Source: Paenibacillus tianmuensis (GTDB lineage: Bacteria; Bacillota; Bacilli; Paenibacillales; NBRC-103111). From it: 64,000 nt of DNA. The position numbers and the translations under genes were made by a program. Of this stretch, positions 8,011 through 17,116 are shown one piece after another (position 1 is the first letter of the stretch; each line of letters starts with the position of its first letter). The notes under the pieces are model-generated. The model had not been told where the DNA came from and did not search any database. It was given only the letters and a program-made list of their open reading frames with translations. The stretch covers positions 147,735 through 211,734 of the forward strand of contig NZ_FMTT01000004.1 in NCBI RefSeq assembly GCF_900100345.1, read 5' to 3'.

Positions 8011-8469
8011 TCATATGCCCAGCATGGGAAGATGCTTTCGGGTATGGTAAGTGAGAGCCAATGAAATGCATTGTTTCAATTCATCCACGGGTATTTCATC
8101 ATTTTCATCGAACATGATCGCCCGGTTACCCTCAAAGTTGAATTTATCCCGATAAAGTTCTCTAAATGTGTCCACCAGTTTTGAGTTGCAATTGAAATAC
8201 ATGGCATACTGATTTAAGTTTGATTCTTTCCAATTGATTCTGATGGTACTTCCGCTTTTTGCGATGTAACTAGGTTCGCCCCATTTTAGTGTCTCTTCCA
8301 CCGTGTCAACGCCATCTATCTCTGATGCAGTATCCAGTATTAATTGGCGGAGAAACAACAATTTTTCTTGCATGTGTTTGGGATAACGGTCGAATACATC
8401 GGCTACCTTTGTGTTTTCAATCGCATCCATGCTGATCATTCCTTTCCCCATTGCATCAAGGATGTTCAT
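8011..8469 (-). CDS. DUF1801 domain protein (YdhG-like)
   Basis: The 152-residue protein contains the DUF1801 signature: a helical start around YPKHMQEKLLFLRQLI, then the W-G-x-P-S-Y motif in ETLKWGEPSYIAKSG, and later KLVDTFRELYRDKFNFEGNRA. Members are small cytosolic proteins of unknown function, often near stress or WYL-regulated genes. Translation may begin at the ATG for MDAIENTKV rather than at the first ATG. It lies 24 bases downstream of a GyrI-like gene in the same direction, probably in one transcript. Confidence 0.8.
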   Translation of the reverse strand: MNILDAMGKGMISMDAIENTKVADVFDRYPKHMQEKLLFLRQLILDTASEIDGVDTVEETLKWGEPSYIAKSGSTIRINWKESNLNQYAMYFNCNSKLVDTFRELYRDKFNFEGNRAIMFDENDEIPVDELKQCISLALTYHTRKHLPMLGI

Positions 8470-8493
8470 TTACAGGGACGGTGTTGTACTGTA

Positions 8494-9042
8494 TTAGCGC
8501 AATGCGATATAAATTTCCGCTTGTCCGTTGTTCGGATCGATATTCGGCCCATAATACTCAAAATCGCCCGTGAACGCCCGATCATTACCGGGTTGTTGCG
8601 ACCATTGCCAAATATCGGCCCAAGCCCGCTGCACCATCTCTATAATCGGCCCCCGCTCCGTCACGAATACGGCATATTTAGCAGCGGGAACAGTAAACGT
8701 CTTTACGAAATCGGGATATTGGTCCTGCAATGGTTCTCGAACGTGTACGCCGACCATTACTTCATATTGTCCGGCAACTCCCTGTTCATAGTTGAAGTAG
8801 CAGCTGTAATGGCCGTTCTGCTGTATTTGGATACCCAGTTGTCCGGCAATATCTGTTGAGTGAAATTGCTCAAACAGCTTGCCAATTTTCCCTTGCCCGC
8901 TTAATTCGGCCTCATTTGTCGTGACAACGCTAATTCCGGCCAGCGTGAAGGACGGACGCTCCTCGACACGGGTAGGTTTCGGGACAGCCGCATCTCCGGT
9001 TTGACCAGTTTGTGCTTTTGATTGAAATTCGTCTTGTTTCAT
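8494..9042 (-). CDS. GyrI-like / AraC effector-binding domain protein
   Basis: A 182-residue stand-alone SRPBCC-like small-molecule-binding domain of the type fused to AraC or MerR regulators. Supporting stretches are VVTTNEAELSGQGKIGKLFEQF, the repeat-like VMVGVHV and RAWADIWQWSQQ, and an ending in AEIYIALR. There is no DNA-binding domain, so it may sequester ligands or act as an anti-regulator. A GAAGGAG site precedes the start. It lies between the WYL regulator upstream (gap 64 bases) and the DUF1801 gene downstream, all on one strand. Confidence 0.8.
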   Translation of the reverse strand: MKQDEFQSKAQTGQTGDAAVPKPTRVEERPSFTLAGISVVTTNEAELSGQGKIGKLFEQFHSTDIAGQLGIQIQQNGHYSCYFNYEQGVAGQYEVMVGVHVREPLQDQYPDFVKTFTVPAAKYAVFVTERGPIIEMVQRAWADIWQWSQQPGNDRAFTGDFEYYGPNIDPNNGQAEIYIALR

Positions 9043-9106
9043 CGCTAATCCTTCTCCTTTAATTGGAATAAGACTAGTTTAACACAACTAACCTGACAGC
9101 TATCTG

Positions 9107-10060
9107 TCAAGTTAAATGACCACTTCTATACATTTTCGCAACTTGCTCCGCACGGCTGGCGATGATCTCTCTCAGATGTGGGGGTTCAAGAACCTCTGCA
9201 TGATGTCCCAGGCTAAGTATAAAACTGTACAACCATTCATCTTCCGGATATGCTTTCTTTACTTGCCAACTGCCGTCATCAACTGGCGATAACTCCTCAA
9301 TCCCAAACCATTCCTCCGCCAAATAACGAGATTCAGCACGGAATCGCAAGACGAACTCTGTCGCCTGAGACGACTCGGTCGGGCTCTGGTCTGCAGAGCG
9401 ATCTTGCTTCGGTAGCTCTCGGCGAATGAATATCCTCCCATCGGCTATCTCCAACTCCTTCATCCTCTTTAATTTGAATAATCTGAACTGCTCTTTCTCC
9501 TGGCAGTAGGCTTTCAAGTACCATTGTTTTCCTTTCATAATGAGCATATGAGGCTCAACGATTCGATGAGATACTTCGCCTTTCGCATTGGAGTAGGTGA
9601 ATTCTGCTATATGGCAGCTATCTACCGCTTCCTTTAACTGCTGCAGTTTAGGCTGCAGCCTTTCGTTGCCGTCCCATGGCGAATAGTCGATCAGGACACG
9701 GCTCGTCATATGCCGGAATTCTTCGGAGTATGCGGGCGGGATAACGCTATTGATTTTCTCCATTAACCGCAGATGCTGCTCGTTGCCGTATGAGGTGGAG
9801 ATGCTGCGAAGGGCGGTGACGATGGCAGCAAGCTCGTCGTTGGTCAGCACATTGCGATCCAAGCGGTAACCTTCCGCCAAACCGATGCCGCCGTTGTTTC
9901 CCTGGTAGGTGACAACGGGGATGCCGGCCACATTTATCGCTTCGATATCCCGGTATATCGTCCGTACGGACACCTCGAACCGCTCAGCGAGTTCCTTGGC
10001 TTGCACCATGCGGCGGTTCAGCAGCAAGATGATGATAGATAAGAGCCTTTCCAATTTCAC
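9107..10060 (-). CDS. WYL-domain transcriptional regulator (YafY/DeoR-like)
   Basis: A 317-residue regulator. Residues 1-60 form a DeoR-type winged helix (LLNRRMVQAKELAERFEVSV then RTIYRDIEAINVAGIPV). A WYL domain follows around residues 140-220 (IVEPHMLIMKGKQWYLKAYC) and then a C-terminal WCX-like region. WYL regulators sense small ligands or nucleic acids. The adjacent downstream genes for a GyrI-like protein and a DUF1801 protein are the obvious targets, because the three are co-directional. No clear operator was picked out. Confidence 0.88.
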   Translation of the reverse strand: MKLERLLSIIILLLNRRMVQAKELAERFEVSVRTIYRDIEAINVAGIPVVTYQGNNGGIGLAEGYRLDRNVLTNDELAAIVTALRSISTSYGNEQHLRLMEKINSVIPPAYSEEFRHMTSRVLIDYSPWDGNERLQPKLQQLKEAVDSCHIAEFTYSNAKGEVSHRIVEPHMLIMKGKQWYLKAYCQEKEQFRLFKLKRMKELEIADGRIFIRRELPKQDRSADQSPTESSQATEFVLRFRAESRYLAEEWFGIEELSPVDDGSWQVKKAYPEDEWLYSFILSLGHHAEVLEPPHLREIIASRAEQVAKMYRSGHLT

Positions 10061-10482
10061 AGTAGTTGACCTCCATTATGTCGGACAAACAAGCTTGTTT
10101 GCGATTGCTATTGCTTATTCATGAGAATTCTCCGAAATTAATTCATGCTCGCTATCATTATATATTACCTCATATGCATCAAGAAAGGCAGCCCGGAGGT
10201 AGCCCTGTAAGTATTCATTCACCATAATACTCATACATGCCGATTATGTCGTTGATTCAAATTCATTGCTATCCGGCATTCCCGGCCCCTTGCCGCATCC
10301 GCCGCCGAAGCCTTTATCTCCCGCAGGCTGTTCACCATTCACTTGCGCCGTTGCACGCTCCGTCAGATTAAATAAAAGAAATTTTTCCTTTTGAAAGAAG
10401 GACAGTCGAAGTCCGTATGGAATATATGTATAGTAATATATTTTCTTCCAGTTCCAATCAAACGAAACCGAGGTGAATTCAC
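10061..10482. other. Divergent intergenic region upstream of rocD
   Basis: About 420 bases with no credible gene. A TATAGT at about 10428-10433 could be a -10 box for rocD, with a poor -35 element. A sigma-54 TGGCAC-N5-TTGC promoter like that of the B. subtilis roc genes was looked for and not seen. A ribosome binding site, GAGGTGAATTC, precedes the rocD start at 10483. Confidence 0.4.
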
Positions 10483-11691
10483 GTGAGCCGAACGACGGAT
10501 TTCATTCGTTTGGCGGAGCATTATGGCGCTCCCAATTATAACCCGCTCCCGATCGTCATCTCCAAAGCCGAGGGCGTATGGGTCGAGGATGCGGAAGGCA
10601 GGCGTTATCTTGATCTGCTGAGCAGCTACTCCGCGCTAAACCAAGGGCACCGGCATCCGAAAATCATCCAGGCCTTGAAGGACCAAGCCGAGCGGGTCAC
10701 TTTAACGTCCCGGGCGTTCCATAACGACCGGATTGGACCGTTCTTCGAACTGCTGTCCCGGCTGACGGGCAAGCCGATGATCCTGCCGATGAACACAGGG
10801 GCGGAAGCGGTGGAAACGGCGGTGAAGGCGGCCAGACGCTGGGCCTATGAGCGAAAGCAAGTGACGGAGCCGCTTGCGGAAGTGATTGTCTGCGAAGGCA
10901 ATTTTCACGGCCGGACCCTTGCGGTCACTTCCTTCTCCACAACGCCGGAATACAAGAAGGGCTTCGGTCCGTTTACCCCGGGCTTTACGGTTGTCCCTTA
11001 CGGCGATTTGCAGGCGCTCGAAAACGCTATCACGCCGAATACGGCCGCTTTTCTCTTCGAGCCGATCCAGGGCGAAGCAGGCATTATCCTGCCGCCGGAA
11101 GGCTATTTGCGCCAAGCTTGGCAGCTGTGCAAGGAGCGAAACGTGCTATTTATCGCCGACGAGATTCAGACCGGCTTCGGGCGAACCGGTCAACGGTTCG
11201 CATGCGACTGGGAACAGGTCGTGCCCGATATGTATATCCTGGGCAAAGCGCTCGGGGGCGGCGTGCTGCCCGTCTCTGCCGTAGCGGCCGACCGGGAGGT
11301 GCTGGAGCTATTTTCCCCTGGCTCGCATGGCTCGACCTTCGGCGGCAATCCGCTCGCCTGTGCCGTCGCGATTGCTGCGATGGAGGTCATCGAGTCCGAA
11401 GGACTGGCCGAGCGCTCCCGGGAACTGGGCGAGTATGCGATCGAGCGACTCCGCCGGCTCCGCAGCCCGCTTGTTCGTGAGGTTCGCGGGCGCGGGCTGT
11501 TTATCGGGATCGAGCTGGAGACGGCGGCAAGGCCTTACTGCGAAAAGCTCAAAGAGCGCGGAATTCTGTGCAAGGAAACACATGAGCATACGATTCGTCT
11601 GGCTCCCCCGCTAATCATTGCCAAGGAAGAGCTCGATATGGCGCTGGAGCGGCTCGAAGAAGTATTGCTGCCGCAGCATGAGAGCGTATAG
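10483..11691 (+). CDS. rocD: Ornithine aminotransferase
   Basis: A 402-residue class III PLP-dependent aminotransferase that converts ornithine plus 2-oxoglutarate to glutamate-5-semialdehyde and glutamate in the cytoplasm. Motifs: [17 protein letters not shown] (cofactor phosphate region), [25 protein letters not shown], and the PLP lysine in ILGKALGGG. Length and N-terminal sequence ([14 protein letters not shown]) fit RocD better than acetylornithine or GABA aminotransferases. GTG start with GAGGTG upstream. It is followed after 36 bases by arginase, so the pair degrades arginine. Confidence 0.93.
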   Translation: MSRTTDFIRLAEHYGAPNYNPLPIVISKAEGVWVEDAEGRRYLDLLSSYSALNQGHRHPKIIQALKDQAERVTLTSRAFHNDRIGPFFELLSRLTGKPMILPMNTGAEAVETAVKAARRWAYERKQVTEPLAEVIVCEGNFHGRTLAVTSFSTTPEYKKGFGPFTPGFTVVPYGDLQALENAITPNTAAFLFEPIQGEAGIILPPEGYLRQAWQLCKERNVLFIADEIQTGFGRTGQRFACDWEQVVPDMYILGKALGGGVLPVSAVAADREVLELFSPGSHGSTFGGNPLACAVAIAAMEVIESEGLAERSRELGEYAIERLRRLRSPLVREVRGRGLFIGIELETAARPYCEKLKERGILCKETHEHTIRLAPPLIIAKEELDMALERLEEVLLPQHESV

Positions 11692-11727
11692 AGCTTTAAC
11701 TAAGCACAGAAGAAGGAGCTGGACTGC

Positions 11728-12639
11728 ATGACCCGCGCAAACTCAATCACCCTTCTCGGCGTTCCTTTCGACTTGGGGGCCGGACGCCGGGGGGCCCGCG
11801 GCGGCCCGGAAGCTATTATGCAAGCCGGTCTGCCTGAAAAATTACGCCGGCTCGGCATTCAATGGAGCGATGCCGGACTGTTGACTTGGCCGGAGCCGCA
11901 GCTCAATCAGGATGCGCTTCCGCTTACCGCACTAAAGTATTTTCACGACGTGCTGGCCGTGAACGAAGCGCTGGCCGCCGGCGTCTCCCGTATCGTGCAG
12001 CAGGGGAGCTTCCCGCTCGTTCTCGGTGGCGATCACAGCATCGCGATCGGTACGCTGGCAGGGCTGGCCTCGCACTATAGCCGGCTCGGCGTGATCTGGA
12101 TTGATGCCCATTCCGATCTGAACACGCCCGATACGACGCCTTCGGGCAACATCCATGGCATGTCGCTCGCCGCAAGTCTCGGGCAAGGCGACGAACGGTT
12201 AACCCGAATCGGGGGCATTAGCCCGAAGATCAGGCCGGAGCATACGGTCCTTCTCGGGGTAAGAGACCTCGATCCGGGCGAGAAAGCCAGCATCAAGGCG
12301 CAGGGTATCACCTGCTTCACGATGCACGACATCGACCGGCGCGGAATGAGCAGCGTGATGGAAGAAGCCCTTCAGGTGGCGGGCAAAGGCACGGACGGCG
12401 TACATTTGAGCTTTGATATCGACAGCCTTGATCCGGTCGAAGCGCCCGGCACGGGAACGCCGGTGAAAGGCGGACTCAGCTACCGGGAAGCGCACCTGGC
12501 CCTTGAGCTGCTGCACGAATCGGGAATCGTGACGTCCGCCGAGCTGGTCGAGGTGAATCCGTCGCTCGATACGGGACAGAAGACGGCACAGCTCGCCGTC
12601 GAATTGATCGGCTCCCTGCTTGGGGAGCAAATTTTGTGA
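11728..12639 (+). CDS. rocF: Arginase
   Basis: A 303-residue member of the ureohydrolase family that splits arginine into ornithine and urea. The manganese ligands are visible in LGGDHSIAIG, IDAHSDLNTP and SFDIDSLDP, with the substrate-loop residues in SGNIHGMSLA. AGAAGGAG precedes the ATG. Ornithine produced here feeds the adjacent RocD. A strong hairpin terminator follows. Neither RocR nor a proline/P5C dehydrogenase or permease gene accompanies the pair in this window. Confidence 0.93.
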   Translation: MTRANSITLLGVPFDLGAGRRGARGGPEAIMQAGLPEKLRRLGIQWSDAGLLTWPEPQLNQDALPLTALKYFHDVLAVNEALAAGVSRIVQQGSFPLVLGGDHSIAIGTLAGLASHYSRLGVIWIDAHSDLNTPDTTPSGNIHGMSLAASLGQGDERLTRIGGISPKIRPEHTVLLGVRDLDPGEKASIKAQGITCFTMHDIDRRGMSSVMEEALQVAGKGTDGVHLSFDIDSLDPVEAPGTGTPVKGGLSYREAHLALELLHESGIVTSAELVEVNPSLDTGQKTAQLAVELIGSLLGEQIL

Positions 12640-12686
12640 TCGGCTGCCCGATTTGCCGGATGCGTTCGGACGGCATCCCTGCAATA

Positions 12687-12744
12687 GCAAAGTGCTTCTG
12701 CCGCAGCGTGTACTGCTGCCTGCAGAAGCACTTTGCTTCGTTTT
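12687..12744 (+). terminator. Rho-independent terminator of rocDF
   Basis: A perfect 15-base stem, GCAAAGTGCTTCTGC (12687-12701) with its complement at 12722-12736, followed by TTCGTTTT. It probably also serves the convergent acyl-CoA ligase gene. Confidence 0.85.
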
Positions 12745-12793
12745 ATATGAGCTTACGCAGTATGGCGCGGATCAGGCAGCCCAGCATCTGCCG

Positions 12794-14485
12794 TCAATCG
12801 CCGGGCGTTTCGCCTTCCGTCCGTTTCGCCTCTTCTTCCAACAGCTTTCTGCGCAACACTTTGCCGACCATCGTTTTGGGCAGATGATCGCGAAATTCGT
12901 AAATCTGGGGCACCTTGTAAGCGGCCAGTCGCTCCCGGCACCACCGGTTGAGCTCCTCGGCTCCCGCCTCGCTGCCCTGCTTCATGACCAGATACGCCTT
13001 CACCGTCTCCCCCCGGTAACGATCGCGCACGCCGGCCACCACAGCCTCCGCCACATCCGGGTGCTCGTACAGCACCTCCTCGATCTCGCGCGGATAAATA
13101 TTGAAGCCTCCGGCGATGATCAAGTCCTTTTTGCGATCCAAAATGTAAAAAAAGCCGTCCTCATCCATCCTTCCCATATCGCCGGTGTACAGCCATCCGT
13201 CCTTCAGCACCGCCGCCGTATCCTCCAGTCTGTTCCAATAGCCCTTCATCACTTGGGGTCCGCAGACGGCAAGCTCGCCGACCTCTCCGACCGGCAGCTC
13301 CTCCAGCGTCTGCGGGTCGACAATCCGCGCGTCCGTATCGGGGAACGGAATCCCGATGGAGCCGATTTTCCGCCGCTCCCAGATGTTGTTCCCGTGCGTG
13401 ACGGGCGACGCTTCCGTTAAGCCGTAGCCCTCGACGAGGCGGCCACCCGAGATGGCCTCGAACTGCTCCTGCACCTCAAGCGGCAGCGGAGCGGCCCCGC
13501 TGATGCACAGCTTCAGCGAAGATAAGTTAAACCGCGGCTTGCGGGCTTGCTGGAGAAGCGCAATATACATCGTCGGCGCGCCGGGGAACACGGTCGGCTT
13601 CGTCCGGCGAATGGTCTCAAGCAGCAAGCCGGTCTCGAACCGCGGCAGGAGCGCCAGCGTTCCGCCCAAATAAACGGACTGATTCAACAGCACCGTAAGC
13701 CCGAACACATGAAAAAAAGGCAGCGCCGACAAATACGTTTCCTGTCCGGGCTTCAAACGGTAGGACCACAGCCGGCTTTGAATCGTATTGGCGATTAGGT
13801 TATAATGCGTGAGCATCACTCCTTTGGCCCGCCCGGTCGTGCCTCCGGTATATTGGATCAAAGCCAGATCGTGTTCCGCATCCACCTCCGCTTGCCGAAG
13901 CTCGGGGGAACCCCGCTCCATAAATTGCCGGAACGGATAGACGCCGTTGCCATAAACGACTTTCCGGTCCAGTCCCTGCTTCTTCGCGAACATCGGGTAG
14001 AGCCATTTTTGCGGGATAGGCATGTAGTCCTTGATCGACGTGACGATGACATGCCTCAGCTCGGCGGACTCGGCAATTTCCGATACCCGCCGGTACAGCA
14101 GATCCAGCGTGACGATCGTCCGGGCCCCCGCATCCTTGAGCTGATACTCCAGCTCGCGCGGGGTGTACATCGGATTGGTCATTACGACGATGCCGCCCAT
14201 AAGCAGCGTGCCGAAATACGCAATGACCGTTTGCGGGCAGTTCGGCAGCATGAGCGCCACCCGGTCGCCTTGGCGCACGCCGTGCCGGACGAGCGCGTCC
14301 GCAAACCGGCTCGCTTGCTCCAGAAGCTTGCGGTAAGTCATCGTTTTGCCCATAAAATCCAAGGCGGCGCGCTGCGGATACGTACGGGCGGACTCCGTCA
14401 AAAAACAAGCCAGCGAATGTCGCGGGTAGTCGAACGTCGGCGGCACCTCGGCAGGATAGTGACGCAGCCAAGGCTTGTCGGGCAT
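12794..14485 (-). CDS. lcfA: Long-chain fatty-acid-CoA ligase
   Basis: A 563-residue AMP-forming acyl-CoA synthetase. The P-loop-like motif YTGGTTGRAKGVMLTH, GYGLTEASPV and the C-terminal YTGDMGRMDEDGFFYILDRK / DLIIAGGFNIYPREIEEVL are all present, as is the late catalytic lysine in PKTMVGKVLRRKLL. The start is at 14485, because GGAGGTGG lies before that ATG and forms part of the upstream alternative start at 14500. Monocistronic, convergent with rocDF. The closest functional name is LcfA/FadD; chain-length preference cannot be read from sequence. Confidence 0.9.
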   Translation of the reverse strand: MPDKPWLRHYPAEVPPTFDYPRHSLACFLTESARTYPQRAALDFMGKTMTYRKLLEQASRFADALVRHGVRQGDRVALMLPNCPQTVIAYFGTLLMGGIVVMTNPMYTPRELEYQLKDAGARTIVTLDLLYRRVSEIAESAELRHVIVTSIKDYMPIPQKWLYPMFAKKQGLDRKVVYGNGVYPFRQFMERGSPELRQAEVDAEHDLALIQYTGGTTGRAKGVMLTHYNLIANTIQSRLWSYRLKPGQETYLSALPFFHVFGLTVLLNQSVYLGGTLALLPRFETGLLLETIRRTKPTVFPGAPTMYIALLQQARKPRFNLSSLKLCISGAAPLPLEVQEQFEAISGGRLVEGYGLTEASPVTHGNNIWERRKIGSIGIPFPDTDARIVDPQTLEELPVGEVGELAVCGPQVMKGYWNRLEDTAAVLKDGWLYTGDMGRMDEDGFFYILDRKKDLIIAGGFNIYPREIEEVLYEHPDVAEAVVAGVRDRYRGETVKAYLVMKQGSEAGAEELNRWCRERLAAYKVPQIYEFRDHLPKTMVGKVLRRKLLEEEAKRTEGETPGD

Positions 14486-14880
14486 TAAAACCACCTCCAT
14501 GCAAGGTTACCTTGGTCTGGAGGCCGACGCCGACGGTTTCGCCGGTCACGTATGACACCTCGGCGGCGGCCGATTGGGGAAACGGTAAACCGCCCTAGCG
14601 GACGAACCACAGGACCGTCCGCTTTGCCGCTTGCGGCCAACGGCCGGCCAGGTTGTCCGAAAGCGCCGCCATTTCCCCTGTACTTGGTAATTTATGCGCC
14701 GCAAGCTGCGTCTATGCCATAGGTGAGATTCAGGTGAGAAGGCAAACGATTGATCCATGGGGAGTTGGTGGGATTCTTGCGGGGGACGGGGAGGCAAACG
14801 GAAGCGCACCTGCCGGGGATGCAAATGAGCTCTTGCCCGAAAAGAGGTGCGCTTCTCTGTTGGACCGACTACGCGGCGGC
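14486..14880. other. Intergenic region with an inverted repeat
   Basis: No gene is supported in these 395 bases. It contains a perfect 11-base inverted repeat, GAAGCGCACCT at 14801-14811 and AGGTGCGCTTC at 14845-14855, with a 33-base loop and no T run. It may end the HAD gene transcript. The promoter of the ligase gene should lie between here and 14485 but was not identified. Confidence 0.4.
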
Positions 14881-15552
14881 TTAAGCTCCCGCTTCGGCTG
14901 ATGGAATCAGCCTCTCGAGCTCTTCAAGCCGGATCTGGCGGATCGAGCCGATGATCCAATCGGCCTTTGATAAATCTTGGTTTCCGGAATTGACATTTTG
15001 AAACCCGATGCACGTCATACCGGCAGCTTTGGCCGCAGCCACGCCGTTGCGGGAATCTTCCAGGACGATGCATTGATCGGGCGAGGCACCGAGCATTTCA
15101 GCGGCTTTCAAATAAATATCCGGTGCCGGTTTGCCATGGTCCACTTCTTCGCCGCTTATTACAAAATCGAAATACGGAAGCAGGCCGAACTTATTCAGCA
15201 CCGCCTCAATGAACACCCGCGGCGAGGAGGAAGCCAGACCGATCCGCTTGCTGCCATGCAGCGAATGAAGCAGCTCCGCGATCCCCTCGATCGGCCGGTC
15301 GTCCGAAGCCTCCAAGTACGACAGCTTCCGCTTCAGCTGCAATTCGATGATGTCCTCGACGGATGTCGCCAGGCCGTACTTGAGCCGGATTCGGGTCCAC
15401 ATCTCGGGATTGGTCATCCCGACATACGCTTCAAGCTCCTCCTTCGTAATCGGAACGCCGAGCCCTTCCATCACCTCCATATCCACCTTGAAGTGAAGCG
15501 GCTCGCTGTCAATGATGACGCCGTCCATATCGAATATAAAAGTCGTAAACAT
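14881..15552 (-). CDS. HAD-family phosphatase/phosphomutase (beta-phosphoglucomutase-like)
   Basis: A 223-residue HAD subfamily I protein. Motif I is DMDGVIIDSEP with the nucleophile and acid/base aspartates, motif II is ASSSPRVFIEAVL, and motif III/IV is GKPAPDIYLKAAEML followed by VLEDSRNGVAAAKAAGM. The helical cap lies between motifs I and II. The start is placed at 15552 behind GGAAAGGAGAAAGGGG; a longer frame to 15660 lacks a binding site. B. subtilis homologues are YhcW/PgcM-like; the substrate (a sugar phosphate or similar) is not decidable. Divergent from the ASCH-like gene. Confidence 0.85.
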   Translation of the reverse strand: MFTTFIFDMDGVIIDSEPLHFKVDMEVMEGLGVPITKEELEAYVGMTNPEMWTRIRLKYGLATSVEDIIELQLKRKLSYLEASDDRPIEGIAELLHSLHGSKRIGLASSSPRVFIEAVLNKFGLLPYFDFVISGEEVDHGKPAPDIYLKAAEMLGASPDQCIVLEDSRNGVAAAKAAGMTCIGFQNVNSGNQDLSKADWIIGSIRQIRLEELERLIPSAEAGA

Positions 15553-15689
15553 ATCGGTTCCCCTTTCTCCTTTCCTGATCTGGCATAGCGTGAAATCTAT
15601 CTTCGACAAAGTGTCGTCTGAACTGATTTTATCACGCTCCCTTCGGAGCTCCAAGCGCATGTTATACTAAGATCGGGAGGTGAATGCCC

Positions 15690-16277
15690 ATGCTGTTCAA
15701 AAACGACGTGCTGAAAAGGCTGGCGGACGGCAGTGTCACGACGGCTTTTCGATGCTGGAAGAAAGCGCGGATCAACGAGGGAACCAAGCTGCGCACACCG
15801 GTCGGCGTGCTTGAGATTCAAAGCGTGGAGGTCGTTGCGGAAGAGGAGCGTTTGACCGCGGAAGATGCCGGACGGGCCGGCTATGTATCGCTGGCGGAGC
15901 TGCGGAAAGAACTGAACCGATACCGCGGCAAGGGTAACGTTTATCGAATTGAGCTGCGATATGCCGGTTCCGATCCGCGCGAGATGCTGTGGGAGCAAGA
16001 CGAGCTGACCGATGCCGAGGTAGACGAGTTGAAGCGCCGGTTGCAGCGCTATGATAAGGCAAGCCGACGAGGTCCCTGGACGCTGCAAACGATGCTTCTC
16101 ATCCAAGAGCTGTCGGGCAGTAGAGCGGCCGAATTGGCCGACAGAATGGCTTGGGAACCCGATGCGCTCAAAATCAACGTGCGGAAGCTCAAGGAGCTCG
16201 GGCTTACGATCAGTCTGGGCACGGGGTACAAGCTGTCGTCCCGCGGCATCAGGCTGCTTAAGCATCTTCAACCTTGA
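15690..16277 (+). CDS. ASCH-like domain fused to a winged-helix domain
   Basis: A 195-residue protein with two parts. Residues 1-110 look like an ASCH/PUA-related RNA-binding fold: FRCWKKARINEGTKLRTPVG, then TAEDAGRAGYVSLAELRKEL and a VYRIELRYAG strand. Residues 130-195 look like a winged helix (LLIQELSGSRAAELADRMAW, KINVRKLKELGLT, SLGTGYKLSSRG). GGGAGGTG is better spaced for the ATG at 15690 than for the one at 15684. The combination suggests a nucleic-acid-binding or regulatory protein; its exact target is unknown. Confidence 0.65.
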   Translation: MLFKNDVLKRLADGSVTTAFRCWKKARINEGTKLRTPVGVLEIQSVEVVAEEERLTAEDAGRAGYVSLAELRKELNRYRGKGNVYRIELRYAGSDPREMLWEQDELTDAEVDELKRRLQRYDKASRRGPWTLQTMLLIQELSGSRAAELADRMAWEPDALKINVRKLKELGLTISLGTGYKLSSRGIRLLKHLQP

Positions 16278-16308
16278 CAAGCTTCGAACCGACCGGTCCG
16301 AAGCAAAC

Positions 16309-16370
16309 CACCCCTTCCTGCATGGACACGATGCTTGTGTGTCTTGGATGTGCAGCGCAAGGGGTGCTTT
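16309..16370 (+). terminator. Weak terminator-like hairpin
   Basis: CACCCCTT (16309-16316) can pair with AAGGGGTG (16359-16366), followed by CTTTGAT. It lies between the convergent ASCH-like and flavodoxin genes. The long loop makes this a tentative call. Confidence 0.35.
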
Positions 16371-16394
16371 GATATCCGGCGCGCGGCAGCCGTA

Positions 16395-16835
16395 TCAGGC
16401 CAAAGCATCCGCCACCTGTTTGCCGAGTGCCCGGCAGGCGGCTTTATCCGAATCCGACGGGTTTAATTCTACCTTCAAGCCTTCTGCGACAACGTCCGCT
16501 CCGAGTTCCTCCAGCTTCTCCTTGAGAAGGTCGACCGCCTTGCCGAACTGCGCGTACGAGGAATCCGCCGAACCGAAGACCGCCGCCTTTTTCCCGCTCA
16601 GCTCCAGACCGTCCATCTCTTCGTAGAAATCGAGAAATTCGTCGGGGAGCTCACCGTCGCCCCAAGTGTAAGCTCCAAGAATAATGCCGTCGTAATCTGC
16701 CAGCTCGTGACCGCTTGCATCCATCACGTTTTTGACGACCGGCTCGATCCCCGCTTCGCGGACCCCCTCTGCGACCTCGTCGGCCATCTCCTCCGTATTG
16801 CCCGTCATGCTGGCAAACACAATAATCAGCTTCAT
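16395..16835 (-). CDS. Flavodoxin
   Basis: A 146-residue short-chain flavodoxin, a soluble FMN electron carrier that can replace ferredoxin when iron is scarce. The phosphate-binding loop is in IIVFASMTGNTEEMADEV, and the flavin-stacking region is near GAYTWGDGELPDEFLDFYEE. GGAGGAGC precedes the ATG at 16835. A near-consensus Fur box lies about 55 bases upstream, so repression under iron-replete conditions is expected. YkuN/YkuP of B. subtilis are similarly sized Fur-controlled flavodoxins. Monocistronic. Confidence 0.92.
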   Translation of the reverse strand: MKLIIVFASMTGNTEEMADEVAEGVREAGIEPVVKNVMDASGHELADYDGIILGAYTWGDGELPDEFLDFYEEMDGLELSGKKAAVFGSADSSYAQFGKAVDLLKEKLEELGADVVAEGLKVELNPSDSDKAACRALGKQVADALA

Positions 16836-16888
16836 TTCCAAGCTCCTCCGTTTTCCGTCATGTTCCATCTACTTCCTCAATCATATTA

Positions 16889-16911
16889 AATGATAATGAT
16901 TATCATTGTCA
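16889..16911. promoter_or_regulatory. Fur box upstream of flavodoxin
   Basis: AATGATAATGATTATCATTG is close to the classical Fur consensus GATAATGATAATCATTATC and is almost perfectly palindromic. It stands 54-76 bases before the flavodoxin start, within the expected promoter region. Confidence 0.85.
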
Positions 16912-17116
16912 ATTATGTTTTTTTGAGAAGCCACTCATTTTCGGTCCGCATCGCCTTCCACCGACACCTGACTCAATGCGCCGTTCCGGGAACGCGTCCT
17001 TTTTTCGTGATAGGTACCTCAAGACAACTGTCCATACCATAGGACGGCGGATGACATACCTTATATAGGTGCCAGCAGGACAGAAACTTACATCGGCATT
17101 ACGGGAGAGGATCGAA

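Noticed and set aside
10250..10482. Sigma-54 promoter expected by analogy with B. subtilis roc genes
   Set aside because: No TGGCAC-N5-TTGC element could be found upstream of rocD.
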